Both the position numbers and the translations under genes were made by a program. From positions 1,116,001 through 1,180,000 of the forward strand of contig CBDBJR010000002.1 of assembly GCA_965206445.1 (NCBI GenBank): a DNA stretch of 64,000 bases. The letters are read 5' to 3'. Under the pieces are notes generated by a model. It did not search any database and had not been told where the DNA came from. It saw only the letters and a list, made by a program, of their open reading frames with translations. Origin of the DNA: CBDBJR01 sp965206445. GTDB taxonomy: Bacteria > Pseudomonadota > Gammaproteobacteria > Arenicellales > Poriferihabitantaceae. Below, in pieces: positions 1-9,709 of this stretch (position 1 is its first letter; each line of letters begins with the position of its first letter).

Positions 1-1
1 A

Positions 2-1696
2 TGGATTGCCGTACAGCCCTGGTGTAGCGGTGCGGTCGGCATGATTGGTATTTCCTGGGGCGGATTTAACGGCTTGCAAATTGCCATGCGCCGCCCTCAG
101 GCATTGAGGGCAATTGTAACGGTGTGTTCAACCCATGACCGTTATCGACAGGAAACGCACTACATGGGCGGTTGCCTGTTAAATGACAACTTTAACTGGG
201 GCGCGCAGATGACGGCGTTGTCTTGTCGCCCGCCCGACCCCACTGTGCGCGAGGATTGGCGGGAAGTCTGGTTCGACCGAATGCGACGGCTGCCTTTTCT
301 TGCCGCCAACTGGTTGCGCCATCAGCGGCACAGCGCGTATTGGAAGCACGGCTCCGTGTGTGAGGATTGGGATGCCATTCAGTGTGCGGTGCTGGCCATC
401 GGCGGCTGGGCGGATTCGTACTCCGATACGCCGCCTGTTTTGGCAGAACATCTGACCGCGCCCGTCAAGGCGTTGGTTGGACCGTGGGAGCATCGTTACC
501 CAAATATCGCCCAAATCGGCCCGCGCGGGGATTTTCATGGCGAAGTGACCCGGTGGTTCGACCGCTGGCTAAAAGGCGAGCAAAACGGGGTTGAACAATT
601 ACCGGTGTACCGCGCTTACATGCAAGAACACGGCAGTCCTTCGTCGAAGTTTGATGAGCGCCCGGGGCGCTGGGTCGGTGAGGCGCAATGGCCGTCGGTA
701 ACGCCACCGCTGGCTTTCCATCTGGCGCCGGGAGCTTTGGCGATGACGCCTTCGGCGGATGATGTTGTCGTGTGCAGTGCGCAGGATGTTGGCGATGCGG
801 CGGGCAACTATTGTCCGGGCATGCGGGTCGATGACGAGCTTCCCGACGACCAGCAGCGGGAGGATGAAAAATCGGTTTGCTTTGACGGTGCCCGGTTGAC
901 CCAGCCGTTGGACATTCTTGGCGCGCCGGAAGTTGAAATTGAATTTTCCACCGACTGCCCGCAAGCGTTGCTGGCTTTTCGTTTATGCGATGTTGCGCCC
1001 GATAATTCTTCTGACCGGGTCAGTTTTATGGTGCACAACCTGACGCATTGCGTAGCGAATGAGTGCCCGGTCGATGTGTGTCCGGGGCGGCATTACCGGG
1101 TCCGCATTCCGCTGCGGCATTGCGGCCACCATTTCGCCGTCGGCCACCGGATGCGGTTGGCGGTTTCCACAACCTATTGGCCAACGGTATGGCCTTCTCC
1201 GACAAAAGCCGCAGTAACGCTGCATTTGGAAAATTGCCGGTTGATTTTGCCGCAACGACCGGATGCGGGGGATGTGCTGGAGCAAGAAAAAGGGGTGCCT
1301 GCGGTAGCGCCGGTGGTTGATGCGTCGGCATTTATACAACTGCGCCCGGCCACCTGCAAGGTTGAGCGCGAAACGCTTGCCGATGGCGTTTATCGAGTGA
1401 CGCTTATCGATGATTTGGGCGAGACGCGCAATCCGCACAACGATATTGAGTCCGGTGCCACGGCGTGTCAGATGTTTTCCATTCATCCTGATGACCCGTT
1501 GTCGGCGCGGGTGGAAACGACCTGGGAACATACGCTCTGTCGTGGCGATTGGCGCACACGCGTGCGCTCGCACAATAGTATGACTGCCGATGCGGATGAG
1601 TTTCGCATAGTCAGGAAAATTTTCGCCTATGAGGGAGACGGCGTGCTAGTATTGGAAAAAACCTGGGGCGAAACCGTGCCTCGGGATTGTTGTTAA
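2..1696 (+). CDS. CocE/NonD-type serine hydrolase (X-Pro dipeptidyl-peptidase family), 5' partial
   Basis: The frame is open from base 2, so the true start lies before the window. The hydrolase core shows the nucleophile elbow GISWGG (Ser codon at 53), an Asp in GGWADSYSD (about 405) and a His in GPWEHRYP (about 480-495), the expected alpha/beta-hydrolase triad of the CocE/X-Pro peptidase family. The second half, from about 690, is the beta-rich C-terminal domain typical of this family. Such enzymes cut esters, amides or X-Pro peptides; the substrate cannot be read here. It ends 17 bp before a peptide-type ABC transporter operon on the same strand, suggesting it processes the imported compound. 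Confidence 0.85.
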   Translation, partial: WIAVQPWCSGAVGMIGISWGGFNGLQIAMRRPQALRAIVTVCSTHDRYRQETHYMGGCLLNDNFNWGAQMTALSCRPPDPTVREDWREVWFDRMRRLPFLAANWLRHQRHSAYWKHGSVCEDWDAIQCAVLAIGGWADSYSDTPPVLAEHLTAPVKALVGPWEHRYPNIAQIGPRGDFHGEVTRWFDRWLKGEQNGVEQLPVYRAYMQEHGSPSSKFDERPGRWVGEAQWPSVTPPLAFHLAPGALAMTPSADDVVVCSAQDVGDAAGNYCPGMRVDDELPDDQQREDEKSVCFDGARLTQPLDILGAPEVEIEFSTDCPQALLAFRLCDVAPDNSSDRVSFMVHNLTHCVANECPVDVCPGRHYRVRIPLRHCGHHFAVGHRMRLAVSTTYWPTVWPSPTKAAVTLHLENCRLILPQRPDAGDVLEQEKGVPAVAPVVDASAFIQLRPATCKVERETLADGVYRVTLIDDLGETRNPHNDIESGATACQMFSIHPDDPLSARVETTWEHTLCRGDWRTRVRSHNSMTADADEFRIVRKIFAYEGDGVLVLEKTWGETVPRDCC

Positions 1697-1713
1697 CATT
1701 CATACAGAGGTAA

Positions 1714-3309
1714 ATGAACATGAAAAAATTTCACTGGTTTAAGGTAGCCGGGCGACCTGTTGGTCGCCGCAAATTTGTCAAAGGCATGTCACTGTTGGGC
1801 GCGGCCACCGCGTTTCCATTGCCGCTGTCAATTGCACGGGCGGACAGCGGCACGTTGCGTGTGCGCACCTACGCTGATATAACAACGCTGGACCCGGCGT
1901 TCAGTATCGGCGTGGTCGATGAGGAGATTCACTCGGCTATTTACAACAAACTTATACAATACAAGCCGGGGCGGGAATGGGACTGGCAGTTAGATGCCGC
2001 CACCATGATCGAACAGGTGAGCGACACGCGTATTAATTTCGCGTTGCGCGATGATATTGGTTTCACCAACGGTTTCGGTGCAATGACCGCGGAAGACGTT
2101 AAGTTTTCTTTTGAACGCATCGTTGACCCGAACTTACAGTCCACCAACAAGCCCGACATGGGGCCGCTCAAGCAAGTAGAAGTAACCGGCGAGCGCACCG
2201 GGGTTATCGTGCTGGACAAGCCGTTTGCTCCGCTGTGGTCGATCGCATTGCCGTATATTACCGGCAATATCGTCAGCAAAAAGGCGTTTGAAAAAGCCGA
2301 AGGCGGACGCATCGGCACTGACCCGGTTGCCGAATCCGGTCCTTACTTGCGTCATTCATGGCGATCGAAAGAAAAAACGGTGCTGAAGCGCAACCCCGAC
2401 TGGCGTGGCGCGCCAGCGGCGTTTGACACGATTGAGATATATCCAATCGATGACGAAAAAACCGCCGAAATCGCTTTTGAAGCCGGTGAAATCGACTACA
2501 CCAGAGTTGGGCTCGATTCGGTGGCACGCTACCGTGACAACCCGCCGGCCGATTCCATATTGGCAGAATATCCGTCACTGTTTTATGTTTGGATTGGGAT
2601 GAACGTTGACAATGCGCTCTTGAAAAACAAAAAACTGCGTCAGGCAATTCAATACGCAGTCGATGTTCCCTCCATTATGGACGCCGCTTATTACGGCGCC
2701 GCGGAACCTGCGACCGGCATTATCGCCCCCGGGCTGGTTGGGCACCGTCCGCAAGGAATCGTGCCGCCGGCGGCAAACTTCGACAAGGCACGGCAATTCC
2801 TTGCCGAGTCAGGCGAAACCGATGTTAGCCTGACCCTGGATGTCATCAATAAAACTGCCTATACAACCGCCGCTCAGGTTATCCAGGCCAACTTGCAGCA
2901 AATTGGCATCAACCTTGATATCAACGTCCATGAGGCGGCGACTTTTTGGTCGCTGGGCGATGAAAGCAAGGGCGAACAGTGGAAAAACATACAATTAATT
3001 ATGAATCGTTTCTCCATGACGCCGGACCCCTACTATGCCACCGCATGGTTTACGCAGAAGCAGGTCGGGGTATGGAATTGGGAGCGTTTCCGTTCGCCTG
3101 AGTTTGATACACTTCACGAACAAGCGGCGCAGGAAACCGACCTCGCCCGGCGCGATGAACTGTATCGCCAGGCACAGGATTTGATGGAAGAGTCGGGTGC
3201 CTACCGCTTCCTTACGCACGAAGCGACGCCAGTCATCTATCGAAGATCGATTCGCCCGGCGTTCCGCCCGGACGGACTGCCGTTGTTTCGCTATTTCGCG
3301 CATACATAA
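1714..3309 (+). CDS. ABC transporter substrate-binding protein, family 5 (peptide/nickel/opine type)
   Basis: This 531-aa protein has an N-terminal twin-arginine-like export signal (GRRKFVKGMSLLGAA, cleavage near SIARA) followed by a full-length SBP_bac_5 fold (LRVRTYADITTLDPAF start, GPYLRHSWRSKEKTVLKRNPDW core). Family members bind peptides, opines or other small molecules in the periplasm and hand them to a DppBC-type permease. A ribosome site (agagg) lies 5 bp before the ATG. It is first of five transporter genes (SBP, two permeases, two ATPases) running to 7083. The ligand is unknown; the hydrolase just upstream may act on it. Confidence 0.9.
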   Translation: MNMKKFHWFKVAGRPVGRRKFVKGMSLLGAATAFPLPLSIARADSGTLRVRTYADITTLDPAFSIGVVDEEIHSAIYNKLIQYKPGREWDWQLDAATMIEQVSDTRINFALRDDIGFTNGFGAMTAEDVKFSFERIVDPNLQSTNKPDMGPLKQVEVTGERTGVIVLDKPFAPLWSIALPYITGNIVSKKAFEKAEGGRIGTDPVAESGPYLRHSWRSKEKTVLKRNPDWRGAPAAFDTIEIYPIDDEKTAEIAFEAGEIDYTRVGLDSVARYRDNPPADSILAEYPSLFYVWIGMNVDNALLKNKKLRQAIQYAVDVPSIMDAAYYGAAEPATGIIAPGLVGHRPQGIVPPAANFDKARQFLAESGETDVSLTLDVINKTAYTTAAQVIQANLQQIGINLDINVHEAATFWSLGDESKGEQWKNIQLIMNRFSMTPDPYYATAWFTQKQVGVWNWERFRSPEFDTLHEQAAQETDLARRDELYRQAQDLMEESGAYRFLTHEATPVIYRRSIRPAFRPDGLPLFRYFAHT

Positions 3310-3351
3310 AAATATGAGCAAAGCATGAACAACGAGTAAGTCGGGCAGCAG

Positions 3352-4293
3352 ATGCTCAAATACACGATACAGCGATTGTTTCTGTCGGCGTTGATTGTTG
3401 TTATCGCCGTAACGTTGATGTTCATCATGATACGCTCGGTGCCGGGCGATCCAGTCAGTGTCATGCTGGGCCCGCGCGCGACGCCGGACTTAAAAGCCCA
3501 GCTCATTGAGCAGATGGGGTTGAACGATCCTTTGCCGTTGCAGATTTCCTATTTCTTTGGCAACTTGCTTGCCGGCGATATGGGCGTGGATGTTTTTTCA
3601 AACCGGCAAGTATCGGACATCGTTTTTGAGCAACTGCCTTATACGCTGGAGTTGATTTTTTGCTCGATTATCTGGTCGGCGACGCTGGGCGTGTTTCTCG
3701 GTGTCTATGCCGCAGCGCGGCGCGATTCGCTAGTCGATCGAATTACCGCTTTCTTGTCAGTGGCGTGTGTTGCCGCGCCCGCTTTTGTTGTCGCATTGCT
3801 CGGGTTGTTGCTTTTTGCAGTGCGATGGCAGTGGTTCCCCGCCATCGGCGCTGGCGACCCGGAGCATTTCAGCGGCAGGCTGTCGCATTTGGTCCTGCCG
3901 TCTTTTGCCATCGGGTTGTCCTGGGTCGGGTATGTGGCGCGTCTTGTGCGCGCTTCCATGTTAGAGGTCATGGTCGAGCCGCACATTCGCACGGCGCGGG
4001 CGTTTGGCTTGCCCGAGTGGCGGATTGTTTTGGTGTATGCGTTGCGTGTTGCGATTTTGCCGGTGGTTACCGTGATCGGGGTCGGCATGGGATTTTTGCT
4101 CTCGCAAGCGGTCTTCACCGAGATTATTTTCGCCCGTCCCGGGATTGGCAAACTGGTAATCGATTCCATCACCACGCGTAACTATCCGGTGGTGATGGGA
4201 GGGGTCTTGATCTCGACCGTGGTTTTCGTTTGCGCTACCGCGGCCGCCGACATTATCAACGCCGTGCTTGACCCGCGCGCGCGCACCGCATGA
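3352..4293 (+). CDS. ABC transporter permease, DppB/OppB type
   Basis: A 313-aa inner-membrane protein starts with the family-typical amphipathic leader and first TM (YTIQRLFLSALIVVIAVTLMF). It has further TM helices and the EAA-like loop around RTARAFGLPEWRIVLVYALR, ending with the usual PRARTA tail. It forms half of the membrane pore of the peptide-type importer. It lies 42 bp after the binding protein and its stop overlaps the next permease start by 4 bp (ATGA), indicating translational coupling. Confidence 0.92.
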   Translation: MLKYTIQRLFLSALIVVIAVTLMFIMIRSVPGDPVSVMLGPRATPDLKAQLIEQMGLNDPLPLQISYFFGNLLAGDMGVDVFSNRQVSDIVFEQLPYTLELIFCSIIWSATLGVFLGVYAAARRDSLVDRITAFLSVACVAAPAFVVALLGLLLFAVRWQWFPAIGAGDPEHFSGRLSHLVLPSFAIGLSWVGYVARLVRASMLEVMVEPHIRTARAFGLPEWRIVLVYALRVAILPVVTVIGVGMGFLLSQAVFTEIIFARPGIGKLVIDSITTRNYPVVMGGVLISTVVFVCATAAADIINAVLDPRARTA

Positions 4294-5153
4294 CACCCGC
4301 CAACACAGCTGGAGCAATCACCGCAGCCATGCGCCTGATGTTGCGCGAGCCGACGGGAATGGTGGGTGTTACCATTGTCATCGTCATTGTATTGTCGGCG
4401 CTGTTTGCCGATCAGATCGTTCCTTATAGCCCAACGGCACTGGACGTGCCGGCGCGTTTGCAGGGCCCTTCCGCCGCGCACTGGCTCGGTACCGACCAGT
4501 TGGGGCGCGACTTGTTTTCGCGTGCTGTTATGGGTGGACGGGTGGCGTTGCAAGTCGCGTTACCCGCGGTCTTTGCGGCAATGTTGCTGGGCCTCGCGCT
4601 CGGCATGGTCGCCGGTTTCGGCCCGCGCTGGCTGGATAGCGCAATCATGATTTTCCTGGACACCATTCGCTCATTCCCCACGGTCATGTTTGCGCTGGCG
4701 GTGGTTGCGCTGACCGGCCCCAGTCTGGAGACCGTGGTGTTTGTGGTCATGGTCACTTCCATCCCTACTTACGGACGAGTGGCACGCACGCAAACCTTGA
4801 GTTTGCGGTACAGCGAATTCATTCTCGCCGAACATTCGCTCGGCGCATCGCTGCCGCGCATTTTATGCGTGCATATGCTACCCAACATCATCGGCGTGCT
4901 GCTGGTATTGGCGGCGATGGACATTCCGGCAATCATTGCGCTGGAAGCGGGGTTGTCTTTTCTCGGAATGGGAGTCAAACCGCCGACACCATCGTGGGGC
5001 TCGTTGCTCAAAGACGGTTATGCGCTGATTCGCAACACACCATGGCCGATAGTCGCCGGCGGCCTGCCGATAATTCTGGCGACGTTGGGGTTCACTTTTT
5101 TTGGTGAGGCGCTGCGCGATCTTGCCGATCCACGAATGCGCAAGACGCGATAA
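4290..5153 (+). CDS. ABC transporter permease, DppC/OppC type
   Basis: A 287-aa partner permease. It shows the DppC N-terminal helix, the HWLGTDQLGRDLFSR motif characteristic of this subunit, and the EAA loop near EFILAEHSLGASLPRI, with about six TM segments and a DPRMRKTR tail. The start ATG overlaps the DppB stop (ATGA at 4290). The substrate follows the cognate binding protein. Confidence 0.92.
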   Translation: MTPANTAGAITAAMRLMLREPTGMVGVTIVIVIVLSALFADQIVPYSPTALDVPARLQGPSAAHWLGTDQLGRDLFSRAVMGGRVALQVALPAVFAAMLLGLALGMVAGFGPRWLDSAIMIFLDTIRSFPTVMFALAVVALTGPSLETVVFVVMVTSIPTYGRVARTQTLSLRYSEFILAEHSLGASLPRILCVHMLPNIIGVLLVLAAMDIPAIIALEAGLSFLGMGVKPPTPSWGSLLKDGYALIRNTPWPIVAGGLPIILATLGFTFFGEALRDLADPRMRKTR

Positions 5154-5155
5154 TC

Positions 5156-6124
5156 GTGACCGAAGACGCATTACTGGATATTCGCGACTTTTCGCTCAAC
5201 TACGGAGACGTGGAGGCGTTGCGCAACGTTTCGTTTTCCATTGGCAAAGGTGAAATTGTCGGCGTAGTAGGCGAATCGGGTTGCGGTAAATCTTCGCTGA
5301 TGAATGCTATCTTGCGATTGCTCCCGGTCAGTGCGAAAACGCGCGGCGGGATATTTTTTAAACAGCGCAATGTATACGATTTGGACGAAGCGGAAATGCA
5401 GGCTTTGCGCGGCATGGACATCTCCGTTATTTTTCAGGACCCGATGCGTACGCACAACCCGGTCATCAACATCGGCGCGCAAATGACGGATATTCAATAC
5501 CGCGAAAAAATTTCGCGCGGCGCAAAATTAAAGCGCAGCGTGAATATGCTAAAACAAGTCGAGATTCCAGATCCAGAATTGCGATTGCAACAGTATCCGT
5601 TCCAGTTTTCCGGTGGGATGTTGCAACGTATTGCTATCTCCATGGCGCTGATATCGCGCCCCGACCTGCTCATCGCCGACGAACCGACAACCGCGCTGGA
5701 CGCCACTTTGGAAGTGCGGATTATCGACACATTGCGGCAGTTACAGCAGGATTACGGTTGCTCCATTTTATTTATTTCACACCATCTGGGTGTGGTCGCC
5801 GAACTGTGTCAGAAAGTTGCGGTGATGTATGCCGGTGAGGTGGTGGAATCGGGTGCGTTGCGCGATGTCTTTGCCAACCCCGGCCATCCGTACACCCGCC
5901 GCCTGCTGGAATGCGACCCCGGTCACGCCAAACAAACCATGCGCCGTTTGCCGACCATTCCCGGCGACGTCCCCGATTTGAGCAATTTGCCGGACGGTTG
6001 CGCGTTTGCATCGCGTTGCGATTCGGCACTGCCCAAATGCGCTTCGCAACGCCCGCCAATATTCAGTTGCGGCACAGGGCATCGAGCCTGTTGCTGGCTG
6101 CAAGAAACTGCGGATCCGGCATGA
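5156..6124 (+). CDS. ABC transporter ATP-binding protein, DppD/OppD type
   Basis: A 322-aa cytoplasmic ATPase with a GTG start 2 bp after the permease stop. Visible motifs are Walker A GESGCGKSS, Q-loop VIFQDP, signature FSGGMLQR and Walker B LLIADEPTTALD. The C-terminal oligopeptide/dipeptide extension contains the Cys-rich stretch (CAFASRCDSALPKC) that in this family usually carries an Fe-S centre. It pairs with the next ATPase to power the importer. Its stop overlaps the next start (ATGA at 6121). Confidence 0.92.
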   Translation: MTEDALLDIRDFSLNYGDVEALRNVSFSIGKGEIVGVVGESGCGKSSLMNAILRLLPVSAKTRGGIFFKQRNVYDLDEAEMQALRGMDISVIFQDPMRTHNPVINIGAQMTDIQYREKISRGAKLKRSVNMLKQVEIPDPELRLQQYPFQFSGGMLQRIAISMALISRPDLLIADEPTTALDATLEVRIIDTLRQLQQDYGCSILFISHHLGVVAELCQKVAVMYAGEVVESGALRDVFANPGHPYTRRLLECDPGHAKQTMRRLPTIPGDVPDLSNLPDGCAFASRCDSALPKCASQRPPIFSCGTGHRACCWLQETADPA

Positions 6125-7083
6125 CGGCATTGCTCGAAGTCGAAAATCTCCGCGTCAGCTTTCCCTCGGGCGGTGTCCTCGGATGGCACCGGAAAACCAT
6201 AGACGGTGTTGCCGATGTCTCATTTACTATCGCACCCGGAGAGACTTACGCGGTAGTCGGCGAAAGCGGTTCCGGTAAAACTACTTTGTTGCGTGCCATC
6301 GCCGGTTTGCTGCCTGCTGCCGGCGGCTCGGTCAGGTTCGGCGGACAAGAAATTACCGGCCTGTCCGCTGCCGAATATCGCCCGCTGCGAAAAGATATTG
6401 CCGTGATGTTTCAGGACCCGGTCGGCAGTTTGAGTCCGCGCCGCACAGTGTACGCGCTGCTCGCCGAGCCGTATGTCATCAACGGAATGAAAGATCGGGA
6501 TTTGCGCGCCGAGGTGGCACGGCTGTTGAATATGGTTGGGTTGCCGGCCGATTTTGCCGAGCGTTATCCGCACCAGTTGTCCGGCGGGCAGGCACGGCGC
6601 ATCGGCGTGGCGCGGGCGTTGGCGTTATCTCCGAAATTGATTCTCGCCGACGAACCGACAGCCGGTCTGGATGTTTCGGTGCAAGGTGAACTGCTCAATT
6701 TATTAAACGACCTGCGAGAAAATCTCGGCCTGGCGATGATGATGATTACGCATAACCTGAATGTGATTCGTCATGTCGCTGACCGCATGGGAATCATGTA
6801 TCTGGGGCGGCTGGTGGAGGAGGGCGACACCCAGGCGATTTTTGCCCGCCCCCGCCATCCCTATACCCTGTGCTTGCTGTCGGCAAACTCGTCGCTCAAC
6901 CCCACCGCCGGTGAACAGCGAATCACGCTGCAAGGAGAACCGCCCAGCATTGCCATGCGCCCGCAAGGCTGCGAGTTCAGACAACGTTGCCCGTTCGCCG
7001 AGGAACCGCTATGCACACAAACCCCGGCGTGGACGACGCTCGATGAACGCCGTGGCTTGCGCTGCCTGAAACCGCTGGCGTGA
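6121..7083 (+). CDS. ABC transporter ATP-binding protein, DppF/OppF type
   Basis: I chose the ATG at 6121 (MTALLEVENLRVSF) because it sits in an ATGA overlap with the previous stop; the frame is open further upstream but that part reads as shadow. 320 aa with Walker A GESGSGKTT, signature LSGGQARR, Walker B LILADEPTAGLD and a C-terminal CEFRQRCPFAEEPLC extension. It is the last gene of the peptide-type ABC operon that starts with the family-5 binding protein. Confidence 0.92.
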   Translation: MTALLEVENLRVSFPSGGVLGWHRKTIDGVADVSFTIAPGETYAVVGESGSGKTTLLRAIAGLLPAAGGSVRFGGQEITGLSAAEYRPLRKDIAVMFQDPVGSLSPRRTVYALLAEPYVINGMKDRDLRAEVARLLNMVGLPADFAERYPHQLSGGQARRIGVARALALSPKLILADEPTAGLDVSVQGELLNLLNDLRENLGLAMMMITHNLNVIRHVADRMGIMYLGRLVEEGDTQAIFARPRHPYTLCLLSANSSLNPTAGEQRITLQGEPPSIAMRPQGCEFRQRCPFAEEPLCTQTPAWTTLDERRGLRCLKPLA

Positions 7084-7464
7084 CCGGTCGGTGAAATCCG
7101 AAGCGTTTCTGCCTTTGGCGCACGAATTCGAACTGGACACCCACATCCTTTCGCCCGGCGGCATCACCGAAGTGCAGCCGGGTCTCCGCCCCGGTCGTGA
7201 TTGCCTCGGAGCGATGTCCACCTCCACCGATGGTTATGCCGAACCAATGCTCATTGCCCCCGCCTTTGCTCACGCAGCCATGCGCCAGGTCATTCTATGT
7301 TTGCGATACGTTTGAAACCGAGCAAGCAAAACCCGGGCTCTCAAACTACCCAACCCCAGGGCCATTCTACTTTGGGGGGATTGACAGCTCGTGGAGTATA
7401 TGCAAGAGTTATGGATAGTCGTTTCAAAAAACTCACATTCCCAGCACCTTTTCCGGAGGATACA
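7084..7464 (+). other. Intergenic region, 381 bp, no convincing gene
   Basis: An open frame of 74 codons (7091-7315) exists but lacks a good ribosome site and resembles no family I know. TTGACA at 7381-7386 is a possible -35, but no well-spaced -10 follows. A ribosome site (ggagga, 7455-7460) serves the next gene. The frame of the next gene is open upstream to 7201, but that extension would disrupt its signal peptide. Confidence 0.4.
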
Positions 7465-8280
7465 ATGAAATATCGCACTCTAAAATTTGTGGCACTTTCA
7501 GTGCTCTCGATGACATTACTGGCAAATATCGCGCAGGCCGAGACTTTGCGCGTCGGCATGGAATGCACTTATGATCCGTTTAACTACCGAACCTCGGACG
7601 GTGAGTTGGCCGGTTACGATGTTGATGTCGCCAAAGGCGTCAGTGAAAACATCGGCGCGGAAGTGGAATTCGTTTGCCAGAAATGGGATGGCATGATACC
7701 GGCCTTGCTGGCGAATAAATTCGATTTGATTGTCGCCTCGATGTCGATCACCGACAAACGCAGCGAGAAGATCGATTTCTCCAGCCCTTACCGTATTTCC
7801 GTTGGGCGTCTGGTTGGCAGAAAAAGCGACAACTTTAATCTGTTCAACGCCGACGATTCGGTAAACGCGGATGGCTTCAACGGTATCAAGGTTGGGCTCG
7901 AACGATCATCAACCTATGAAAACTGGATGATAGCCAAAGTGCCCAACGCGAATATTCTGAGATACGACAACAACGAGGCGATGTATCTGGATTTGCAAAA
8001 CGGGCGCACCGATATGATTATGACAAACCCGATGAAAGCCTACCTCAAGTTCCTCAGCAAGGAAGACGGTGCCGGTTACGAGTTTGTCAGCCCGGCGCTC
8101 AATGAAACCGAGTACTTCGGAGTCGGTGTTGGTATCGGTTTGCGCAAGGGCAATGATAAACTTCGCACGCGGATTAACACCGCGCTGAAACAACTCACCG
8201 AAGATGGGTCGCTGGAAGAATACGCGCTCAAGATTTTTCCGTTTCCGATTCACCCGGCTAAATGGATTAGCCTCGATTAG
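7465..8280 (+). CDS. ABC transporter substrate-binding protein, family 3 (polar amino acid/opine type)
   Basis: The ATG at 7465 follows a strong ggagga ribosome site and opens a classic Sec signal peptide (MKYRTLKFVALSVL... cut after AQA). The mature part begins ETLRVGMECTYDPFNY and contains the AGYDVDVAKGV and DLIVASMSITDKRSEKIDFSSPY blocks of the HisJ/ArtJ family. 271 aa, normal length. It captures an amino acid or related compound in the periplasm for the two permeases and ATPase that follow. Confidence 0.92.
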   Translation: MKYRTLKFVALSVLSMTLLANIAQAETLRVGMECTYDPFNYRTSDGELAGYDVDVAKGVSENIGAEVEFVCQKWDGMIPALLANKFDLIVASMSITDKRSEKIDFSSPYRISVGRLVGRKSDNFNLFNADDSVNADGFNGIKVGLERSSTYENWMIAKVPNANILRYDNNEAMYLDLQNGRTDMIMTNPMKAYLKFLSKEDGAGYEFVSPALNETEYFGVGVGIGLRKGNDKLRTRINTALKQLTEDGSLEEYALKIFPFPIHPAKWISLD

Positions 8281-8318
8281 ATTAGCAGGCGTGGTGCACG
8301 GCTACGCAGCAATATATC

Positions 8319-9014
8319 GTGTCGGAAATCGTCGGCTGGATAGACGACTTTCTCCGTGGAGGCGTGGTCGTCCTCCAGATATTCGCCGTCTCGCTGGGGC
8401 TTTCGGTCATCATCGGATTGATCGGGTCGGCGATCAAACTGTCCGGCAACCGAGCGGCCCGGGCCGCCGCCAATGCCTACACGGTCGTCTTTCGGGGAAC
8501 ACCTGAACTGCTGGTTTTGTTGATCATCTATTTCGGCGCAGCACTCACGCTGACCGCGATTTTCCAACTCTTCGATCCCGGCATAAAGTTCATCGAAATA
8601 CCGCCGTTTTGGGCGGGTGCATTCGCCATCGCCCTGATCGTAGGTGCTTACATGACCGAAACGTTCCGAGGCGCTTTTCTCGGCGTCGACCCCGGACAAG
8701 TCGAGGCGGCCCTCGCCCTCGGGCTTGGCCGGTTTCACACCTTTGTCTATGTGCGAGTTCCGCAGATGTGGCGTCTCGCGCTGCCGAATTTTGGCAATCA
8801 CATGTTGTCGCTGATGAAAGACACGGCACTTATCTCGATCATCGGTGTGGAAGAGATCGTATTCGTGGCCGAGATGGCGACCTCCGTGACCAGCAAGCCA
8901 TTCACCATGTATATGATTGTGGCAGTCATTTATCTGTGCATCACCACGGTGATAACGCTGGTGGTAATGCTGCTGGAGAAATACGCTAACAGACACCTGG
9001 TGGGCGGCCTGTGA
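8319..9014 (+). CDS. Amino-acid ABC transporter permease, HisQ type
   Basis: A 231-aa inner-membrane protein with a GTG start. It has the HisMQ hallmarks: VVFRGTPELLVLLIIYFG after the first helices, then the EAA loop GVDPGQVEAALALGLGR, and a TALISIIGVEEI stretch. It lies 38 bp after the binding protein; the stop overlaps the GTG start of the second permease by 4 bp. Confidence 0.92.
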   Translation: MSEIVGWIDDFLRGGVVVLQIFAVSLGLSVIIGLIGSAIKLSGNRAARAAANAYTVVFRGTPELLVLLIIYFGAALTLTAIFQLFDPGIKFIEIPPFWAGAFAIALIVGAYMTETFRGAFLGVDPGQVEAALALGLGRFHTFVYVRVPQMWRLALPNFGNHMLSLMKDTALISIIGVEEIVFVAEMATSVTSKPFTMYMIVAVIYLCITTVITLVVMLLEKYANRHLVGGL

Positions 9015-9709
9015 TATTCGACGTCGCTTTGGTTTTCGACAGCATTCCGAAATTACTCACCGGGGTTGGCCTGACTCTCGAACTTCTGGTATTGTCTTCC
9101 TTTATTGGCTTGCTGCTGGCCCTGATCACATTGCTGATGCGCCTCAGTGGTCGCTGGTTTCTGGTGGCGCCGGCGTTGGCTTACATCTACCTGTTTCGCG
9201 GCACCCCTATCCTGGTGCAAATTTTCATCATTTACTATGGTCTCCCGCAGTTCGATGCGATTCGCACCGGCTTGTTTTGGCCGATTCTGCGCGAACCTTT
9301 CTGGTGTTGTATTATCGCCCTCAGCCTGAATGCCGGCGCCTATGTCTCTGAAATATTGCGCGGCGGCGTGCTTGGTGTAGACCAGGGATCGTTGGAAGCG
9401 GCGTCGGCACTCGGCATTTCCAGGCCGCAAAGATTCATCTACATCACCACACCGATCGCCATCCGGCTGTCGCTACCGGCCTACTGCAACGATATGATCA
9501 GCATGACCAAGGCAACCGCTCTGGCGAGCACGGTCACTTTGCTCGAAACGACCGGTGTGGCACGGACCATCGTCGCGCAAACTTTTGCGCCCTATGAGGT
9601 TTTTATTTCTGCGGCGATTATCTATTTGGTGATTGCGTCGATATTGCAGAGAGGATTTGGCTTGTTGGAAAAGCGAATGAGCCGGTATCTCCCAGTGGTC
9701 ACGGGATGA
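9011..9709 (+). CDS. Amino-acid ABC transporter permease, HisM type
   Basis: A 232-aa partner of the preceding permease, with a GTG start in a GTGA overlap. Motifs are YLFRGTPILVQIFIIYYG, the EAA loop GVDQGSLEAASALGISR and TKATALASTVTLLE. Together the two permeases form the heterodimeric pore for the family-3 binding protein. The stop overlaps the ATPase start (ATGATG at 9706). Confidence 0.92.
   Translation: MIFDVALVFDSIPKLLTGVGLTLELLVLSSFIGLLLALITLLMRLSGRWFLVAPALAYIYLFRGTPILVQIFIIYYGLPQFDAIRTGLFWPILREPFWCCIIALSLNAGAYVSEILRGGVLGVDQGSLEAASALGISRPQRFIYITTPIAIRLSLPAYCNDMISMTKATALASTVTLLETTGVARTIVAQTFAPYEVFISAAIIYLVIASILQRGFGLLEKRMSRYLPVVTG

Noticed and set aside
7091..7315. 74-codon open frame between the two ABC operons
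   Set aside because: No ribosome site, no recognisable motif; probably chance in G+C-rich DNA.
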